DNA of 64,000 nt, from NCBI GenBank assembly GCA_026708055.1, contig JAPOVS010000056.1, forward strand, positions 35,335-99,334. Direction: 5' to 3'. Below, piece after piece: positions 59,954 to 64,000 of this stretch (position 1 is the first letter of the stretch; every line of letters begins with the position of its first letter). The DNA is from a bacterium (GTDB taxonomy: Bacteria; Actinomycetota; Acidimicrobiia; Acidimicrobiales; CATQHL01). The notes below the pieces were generated by a model. It saw nothing but the letters and a program-made list of their open reading frames with translations, was not told where the DNA came from and ran no database searches. A program made the position numbers and the translations under genes.

Positions 59954-60059
59954 AGCAAACGCACCGAGGTGTTTCGCAGGTTCGAATCCTGCCGTGGGCG
60001 CCGCTGCCCGACTCGTGGTCGCACTAACGTCGCCTGCGTGAGATCGAGGAGAACGCCGA

Positions 60060-60968
60060 GTGGTCCCTGAGGCTCTGGTGGGCACCCCGTACGGGACCGT
60101 ACTGATTCTGGCGAACACGGTGCCGTTGGGTCGGGAAGATTATCCCCTCATGGATACGCCGTTCGGGACCGCCCTGATCGTGTGCGTCGCCATCGCTGTG
60201 GCCTGCTGGGTGCTCTCACTGCTGACGGGGGAGTTCTCCTGGGTGGACCGGGTGTGGTCGCTGGCTCCGTCGGCTTACTGCCTGATCGTGGCCGTCGACT
60301 CGGGTTTCCGGTCCGCCCGGGTCACCGTCATGACGGTGCTGGTCCTGATGTGGTCGGTGCGGTTGACGGCCAACTTCGCCGTGAAGGGCGGGTACCGGCC
60401 CGGCGGCGAGGACTACCGGTGGGCCTACATGCGGGGCAAGCTCAGCAAGTTCCAGTTCCAGTTGCTGAACGTCACGTTCATCTGCCCCGGCCAGATGGCC
60501 ATCATCCTGCTGTTCACCGCCCCGATCCACCAGGCGTGGGTCCATTCCGACCAGGCGCTGGGATGGCTCGATTACCTGGCGATCGTGGCGTTCCTCGTGC
60601 TGCTCGCCGGTGAGAGCGTCGCCGACGCCCAGATGTGGCGCTTCCAGAGGAACAAGCAGCGGCTGCGGGATGGCGGACTCGAGGTGGAGAAGCCGTTCAT
60701 GGACAGCGGTCTGTTTCGGTTCAGCCGCCATCCGAACTACTTCTGCGAGATGGGGATGTGGCTGGTCTTCTACCTCTTCGCCGTCTCCGCGTCGGGCCGG
60801 CTGGCGCACTGGACGGGCCTCGGCTGCCTGCTGCTGATCGCGCTCTTCCAGGGGTCCATACGGCTCACGGAGGAGATATCGAGCGGGAAGTATCCCGGCT
60901 ACAGCGACTACCGGGCCGCCGTCCCCAGAGTGGTGCCGATTCCGCTGCGGAAGTTGGTGGGGAGGTAG
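60060..60968 (+). CDS. DUF1295 membrane protein (steroid 5-alpha-reductase-like)
   Basis: A 302-residue polytopic protein, six or so helices. The family signature at the C-terminal end is GLFRFSRHPNYFCEMGMW (HPNY(F/L)xE), followed by SGKYPGYSDYRAAVP. The first conserved segment is FSWVDRVWSLAP. It belongs to the DUF1295/isoprenylcysteine methyltransferase-like fold. The substrate is possibly a lipid. GTG 60060 follows GAGGAGA; ATG 60150 starts the conserved part and is an alternative. Confidence 0.82.
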   Translation: MVPEALVGTPYGTVLILANTVPLGREDYPLMDTPFGTALIVCVAIAVACWVLSLLTGEFSWVDRVWSLAPSAYCLIVAVDSGFRSARVTVMTVLVLMWSVRLTANFAVKGGYRPGGEDYRWAYMRGKLSKFQFQLLNVTFICPGQMAIILLFTAPIHQAWVHSDQALGWLDYLAIVAFLVLLAGESVADAQMWRFQRNKQRLRDGGLEVEKPFMDSGLFRFSRHPNYFCEMGMWLVFYLFAVSASGRLAHWTGLGCLLLIALFQGSIRLTEEISSGKYPGYSDYRAAVPRVVPIPLRKLVGR

Positions 60969-61039
60969 AGGGCTCCGGCCTCAGGTGACAGAGGGCCGGC
61001 CCGCGCAGAAGCCTCCGGCGGGACTTGGCTTGCGGCGCG

Positions 61040-61678
61040 TTACTCCCGGGCGCGCCACATCTCCAGGTCGGGGTCGACGGTGCGGTCGCGCTTGAGTTCG
61101 CTGAAGTTCTCGTAGCGGGTGAGCCAGGCGGCGTGGTGCCAGAGGGCCACGGCGTCGGTGTCGTTGTCGGGCGGGTTGGAGATGACCGGCCCGAAAGTGG
61201 CCGGACCGTCGGGGCCGTCGACCTGGATGGTCGGCACGCCGAAGCTGCGGGTGCTGCTGGTCAGCCGGGTGTGCTCGGCGAGCAGCTTCTCCCAGGTCTC
61301 CGGGTCGGCGGTGGCGTCCGCCAGCACGCCCTCGTCGAGGCCGGCGTCACGCAGGGCGCCGGTGATGGTGGCGTCGTCGCCGTGGTCCTGCAGGCCGTCG
61401 AAGATGCGGTTGCCGATGGCGCCGTAATAGTCGGCCATGGCCTCGTTGCCGAAGCGGTCGCGCACGGCGATGGCGGTGCGCAGCGCCCTGACGCCGCGGC
61501 CCCTGTCGTGGTCGAACTCCTCGATGGGCCCCTCGAAGTTGATGATCGCAAGTGAGAACACGCCCCACTCGACCTCCACGGTGTCCAGCTCGATGAGCCG
61601 CCGGACCCAGCGGAAGGTCTGGTAGCACCACGGTCAAACGGGATCGAAGTAGAAGCGGATGTGCTCGGGCTCGGCCAC
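61040..61678 (-). CDS. probable selenoprotein: DsbA-like (mycothiol-dependent nitroreductase type) with UPWC motif
   Basis: From GTG 61678 (AGGAGG 5 nt upstream) the frame reads [14 protein letters not shown], then TGA (61636-61634), then [16 protein letters not shown] and continues to a stop at 61040, 212 residues in all. Known DsbA-like relatives of Rv2466c (207 residues) have FxFDPxCPWC here, so the TGA replaces the first Cys and gives UPWC. Later features of the family are intact ([20 protein letters not shown]). A stem-loop follows at SECIS distance. If TGA were a plain stop, a protein of 179 residues from GTG 61579 would lack its active site. A nonsense mutation of TGC or TGT is the main alternative. 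Confidence 0.7.
61601..61622 (-). promoter_or_regulatory. candidate bacterial SECIS stem-loop
   Basis: On the minus strand CCAGACC pairs with GGTCCGG (one A-C mismatch) around the 8-nt loop TTCCGCTG. The loop begins 18 nt after the TGA, within the range of bacterial SECIS elements. The loop lacks a G in its first positions, so it is not a perfect consensus. Confidence 0.4.
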
Positions 61679-61891
61679 GGTTTCCTCCTGGAGTCGCCTC
61701 CCGGCCGCTGCGGCCGGCGATGGCACCGGCAACGTTACTGCCGCTCCGGTGCCGCCTCGCGCCCGTTGCTGTTCCACGTCCGTCCGCGCAGCCGCCTGAT
61801 ATCGACTCTGCGCCGCCCTCGCCGGGCCTCGCGGCCCGCCGCAGCGGCTGTCGCGCCCGGTTGTCGCGGTGTGGCGCCAGAAGCGGGTCGG

Positions 61892-61909
61892 TAGACTTCG
61901 CGGTCTATG
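61892..61909 (+). promoter_or_regulatory. -10-like TAGACT just upstream of rpmB
   Basis: TAGACT (61892-61897) lies 9 nt before the ATG of rpmB. TAGAC also pairs with GTCTA, which overlaps the ATG. There is no ribosome site, so a near-leaderless transcript is likely. A -35 is not clear. Confidence 0.4.
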
Positions 61910-62143
61910 TCTCGTGTCTGCCAGGTCACCGGGCGCAAGCCGTCGTTCGGCAACAACGTGTCGCACTCGCACCGCAAGACCCGCCGGCGCTGGAACGTCA
62001 ACGTGCAGCGCCACCGCTACTGGGTCCCCAGCGAGAAGCGGTGGGTCACCCTGCGGGTCAGCGCCAAGGGCATGAAGACCATCAACCGCCACGGCATCGA
62101 GAAGGTGCTGGCCGACATGCGACGCCGGGGGGTGAAGATCTGA
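61907..62143 (+). CDS. rpmB: 50S ribosomal protein L28
   Basis: A 78-residue L28: [20 protein letters not shown] and the RRWNVNVQ strand are conserved, ending [14 protein letters not shown] single Cys remains of the four-Cys zinc form. It overlaps rpmG by one base (TGATG), so the two are translated together, as often seen with alternative ribosomal proteins. Confidence 0.95.
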   Translation: MSRVCQVTGRKPSFGNNVSHSHRKTRRRWNVNVQRHRYWVPSEKRWVTLRVSAKGMKTINRHGIEKVLADMRRRGVKI

Positions 62144-62310
62144 TGCCTGCGGGAAGCGACAAGCGGCCCATCATCAAGCTGGTGTCCACCGCGGGCACCG
62201 GCTACACCTACGTGACCACCAAGAACCGGATCAACCAGCGCGACCGCATCACGCTGAAGAAGTACGACCCCGTCGTGCGCCGCCACGTGGAGTTCAAGGA
62301 ACAGAAGTAG
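62143..62310 (+). CDS. rpmG: 50S ribosomal protein L33
   Basis: A 55-residue L33: [20 protein letters not shown], then [20 protein letters not shown]. It has no CxxC pairs, so it is a zinc-free (C-minus) type. Its ATG overlaps the rpmB stop. It is followed by about 85 nt of repeat-like DNA (GTCGTTCCGGCGGCGGCAGC, CCGGAATCCAG). Confidence 0.95.
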   Translation: MPAGSDKRPIIKLVSTAGTGYTYVTTKNRINQRDRITLKKYDPVVRRHVEFKEQK

Positions 62311-62395
62311 CCGGCCGGCGACCGCCGAGGATCACCGCGGCCGCTTCTTCGAATGTCGTTCCGGCGGCGGCAGCCGGAATCCAGCCGGCGGGCGC

Positions 62396-63571
62396 TCAGC
62401 GGCGCTCGTGGCGCAGGTCGAAGGCGATCTTGATGGCGCCGCGCCGCCCGGCCTGGTCGGCGTGGCGCAGCGCCGCCGCGTAGTCCTCCAGGCGGTAGGT
62501 GGCCGAGACCAACTCCTCCAACTGCTCTGAGCGCACCAGTTCGAACGCCATGTCGAAGGTGTGCGCCGAAGTGCCGTCGGCGAGCTGCTCGGTGCCGTAG
62601 GTGTAGGCCCCCAGCAGCGTTGTCTCGCGGTGCCAGACCGGGGCCAGGTCGATGCGTCCCGGTCCGGGCATGCCGCACAGCACGACCGACCCGCGCGGCC
62701 GGGTGACCGCCACGGCGTCGGCCAGCGAGCCGGGGCTGCCGACGGCGTCGATGGTCACATCGGCGCCGCCGCTCAGCACGTCGCCGGTCATGCCGCAGCC
62801 CACCACTCGCCGCACGGCACGGCGGATCTCGCCGGGCTTCACCACCAGGTCGGCGCCCAGGCGGGTGGCGAGGCACTGCTGCTCGTCGTACTTGACCGCG
62901 GCGATGATGCGCTCGGCGGCCGAGCCGGCCCGCAGCGCGGCGATCACGCAGAGGCCGATAGGCCCGCCGCCGATCACCGCGACGGTGTCGCCGGCGGCCA
63001 CCTCGGCGCGCAGTGCCGCGTGGATGGCGCTGGCGGCGGGCTCCACCATGACCGCGGCCTCGTCGCCGAGGTCCTCGGGCACCTCGTGCAGTTGGCTGTC
63101 GTGCGCCACGAGTGCCGTCGACCACCCGCCCCCGGTCCGCTTGCACGACCCGGTCTGCAGCCCCGCACCGAGGGGGCCGGAGACGAGGTGGCCGTAATCG
63201 TTGCCGTCGGCGGGGGCGGCGCCGGCGTGCGGCGGCGGCTCGCCCCGTGCCGCGTGGCCCAGCACGGCGTCGAGCACCACGCGGCGCCCGTCGTCGAGGT
63301 CGCCCACCACCTCGTGGCCCAGCACGAACGGCATCGACGCCAGAGCCTCGAAGTAGCGGGAGGTGCGACCTTTCAACAGGGCCAGGTCGCTGCCGCAGAT
63401 TCCCGACAGGCGGGGCCGGACGGTGTGCCAGCCGGCGCCGGGCACCGCCGGCGGATCGATGTCGGCGAGGCGCAGCGGGGCGAGCCGGGGCGCGGCCGTC
63501 TCGGTGAGGCGCGTCGCCAGCACGGTCGCCGCGTAGCGGGCCTCCTTGCGTTCGAACACGACCGCCTTCAC
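62396..63571 (-). CDS. zinc-type medium-chain alcohol dehydrogenase
   Basis: A 391-residue MDR protein: GICGSDLALLKG (catalytic Cys), LGHEVVG (GHE), VEPAASAIHAAL, cofactor motif VIGGGPIGLCVIAAL. The four-Cys structural zinc lobe is missing (a Gly/Pro/His-rich loop replaces it). NAD(P)-dependent oxidation of an alcohol is expected. GTG at 63571 begins the family's MKAVVFE strand; no strong ribosome site is seen. Confidence 0.85.
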   Translation of the reverse strand: MKAVVFERKEARYAATVLATRLTETAAPRLAPLRLADIDPPAVPGAGWHTVRPRLSGICGSDLALLKGRTSRYFEALASMPFVLGHEVVGDLDDGRRVVLDAVLGHAARGEPPPHAGAAPADGNDYGHLVSGPLGAGLQTGSCKRTGGGWSTALVAHDSQLHEVPEDLGDEAAVMVEPAASAIHAALRAEVAAGDTVAVIGGGPIGLCVIAALRAGSAAERIIAAVKYDEQQCLATRLGADLVVKPGEIRRAVRRVVGCGMTGDVLSGGADVTIDAVGSPGSLADAVAVTRPRGSVVLCGMPGPGRIDLAPVWHRETTLLGAYTYGTEQLADGTSAHTFDMAFELVRSEQLEELVSATYRLEDYAAALRHADQAGRRGAIKIAFDLRHERR

Positions 63572-63647
63572 CGCCGCCAAGGGTAGCGGGGCGCCCTGAC
63601 GCGCTGCCCCGAAGCTCCCTCGATCAGGGCCACAGGGCGGCCGGCGT

Positions 63648-63789
63648 GCCCCGACGCGCTGCTCCGGCCGATGCCGCGCCGAATGGGAGAGCCACCACCT
63701 GGCGCTGATCGCCGGCGCGCCCCGACGCGCCGCTCCGGCCGATGCCGCTCCCAATGGGCGCAGCGGTTCCCAATGGGCGCAGCGGTTCC
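63648..63789 (+). repeat. tandem GC-rich repeats upstream of the last gene
   Basis: A unit of about 40 nt (GCCCCGACGCGCxGCTCCGG...AATGGG) occurs at about 63648 and again 71 nt later. A 19-nt unit CCAATGGGCGCAGCGGTTC follows twice in tandem (63751 and 63770). These lie in the 265-nt gap between divergent genes, which otherwise holds no gene. Confidence 0.65.
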
Positions 63790-63836
63790 GACCGCCGGCA
63801 GGCGTCGCGGGCGCCGCCGGACGGCAGACTGAGGGC

Positions 63837-64000
63837 ATGGCGACCCCGGGCCTAGCCGCCGATGCCGGCGTGACGGCGATGCGCGAACGGCTGACGGCGG
63901 CGCTCATGACCGACGATCCGGTGGGGCCGTTGGTGCAGATGCTGGTCGACGGGTCGGCGGAGCGGATCGTCCCGGAGTTGCCGGCCCTGCGCCTCGAGCA
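63837..64000 (+). CDS. start of an HD-domain protein (CCA-adding enzyme HD-region-like), cut by window edge
   Basis: The 54 visible codons include LVQMLVDGSAERIVPELPAL and RLEQ. This matches the segment just before the HD motif of bacterial CCA-adding enzymes (VPELPALRLEQDP...H.H.DV). The nucleotidyltransferase domain expected upstream is not there, so the gene may encode an HD-only relative. GAGGG upstream of the ATG. The rest lies outside the window. Confidence 0.55.
   Translation, partial: MATPGLAADAGVTAMRERLTAALMTDDPVGPLVQMLVDGSAERIVPELPALRLE

Larger units (their letters stand above)
58890..60002. mobile_element. mini-island at tRNA-Arg bounded by 29-bp attachment-type repeats
   Basis: Bases 58890-58918 (the T arm and acceptor end of tRNA-Arg) recur perfectly at 59974-60002. 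This is the signature of integration by a tyrosine recombinase at the tRNA 3' end. The enclosed 1.06 kb contains only a zeta-type toxin and its antitoxin, both on the minus strand; there is no integrase. Either the element is mobilised in trans, or a larger island has collapsed around its addiction module. Confidence 0.8.

Noticed and set aside
61634..62092. 152-codon minus-strand frame ending at the TGA
   Set aside because: Only its last 14 codons match the DsbA-like protein. The upstream part overlaps rpmB on the other strand and is not coding.

Overview
The window is 64 kb of high-GC DNA, densely coded on both strands. GTG starts are frequent, strong AGGAGG ribosome sites sit beside apparently leaderless genes, and the tRNA has no encoded CCA. 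A homologue of the mycothiol-linked DsbA-like nitroreductase family, adjacent rpmB and rpmG, a carotenoid oxygenase, a CoA-transferase III enzyme, Gfo/Idh/MocA dehydrogenases and a large type I polyketide synthase point to an actinobacterium. My inference is Acidimicrobiia, probably marine and possibly host-associated. No rRNA gene and no CRISPR array were seen.

Layout. 0-3 kb: hydrolase and deacetylase pair, a lysozyme-like lipoprotein, thiol peroxidase. 3-14 kb: an accessory, defence-like island. It holds a vapBC module whose vapC 5' end has been tandemly repeated, fragments of HNH and restriction-modification genes, two intact AAA ATPase/DUF4143 genes plus decayed copies, a low-GC ClpP-like protease gene with a small partner, and a single-chain restriction-modification enzyme. 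Copies of the 3' end of a CBS-domain gene travel with the DUF4143 leader. 14-31 kb: catabolic genes, including a carotenoid oxygenase, a TauE-type permease, dehydrogenases, a hicAB-like pair and a sugar ABC operon with rhamnose mutarotase whose binding-protein gene contains a 1,100-bp exact internal duplication. An enolase-superfamily dehydratase, a nucleotidyltransferase-HEPN fusion and a 2-methylfumaryl-CoA isomerase-like enzyme follow.

31-41 kb: an AbiE-type toxin-antitoxin operon lies between two 135-bp copies of the 3' end of the neighbouring gene. That gene and a second one at 38.8 kb encode paralogous exported proteins of unknown function: His-rich stretch, cupredoxin-like domain, then a 400-residue Cys/His-rich domain. 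40-46 kb: cysS, a GMC oxidoreductase, an MBL-fold hydrolase, a small toxin-like pair and a hydrolase. 46.9-58.6 kb: a polyketide cluster made of one giant synthase (KS-AT-DH-MT-ER-KR-ACP-KS), a phytanoyl-CoA dioxygenase-type enzyme, a free acyl carrier protein and a phosphopantetheinyl transferase. A 35-nt imperfect direct repeat lies at each end of the cluster.

58.8-60 kb: a tRNA-Arg(CCU) whose last 29 bases are repeated 1.1 kb downstream, enclosing only a zeta-type toxin and a ParD-like antitoxin. 60-64 kb: a DUF1295 membrane protein, a probable selenoprotein with an in-frame UGA in a UPWC redox motif, rpmB-rpmG, a zinc-type alcohol dehydrogenase and the start of an HD-domain gene cut by the window edge.

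Three themes recur. Toxin-antitoxin modules are bounded by duplicated ends of neighbouring genes. Repeats are carried inside or fused to coding sequence. Decayed copies of accessory genes lie beside intact ones.
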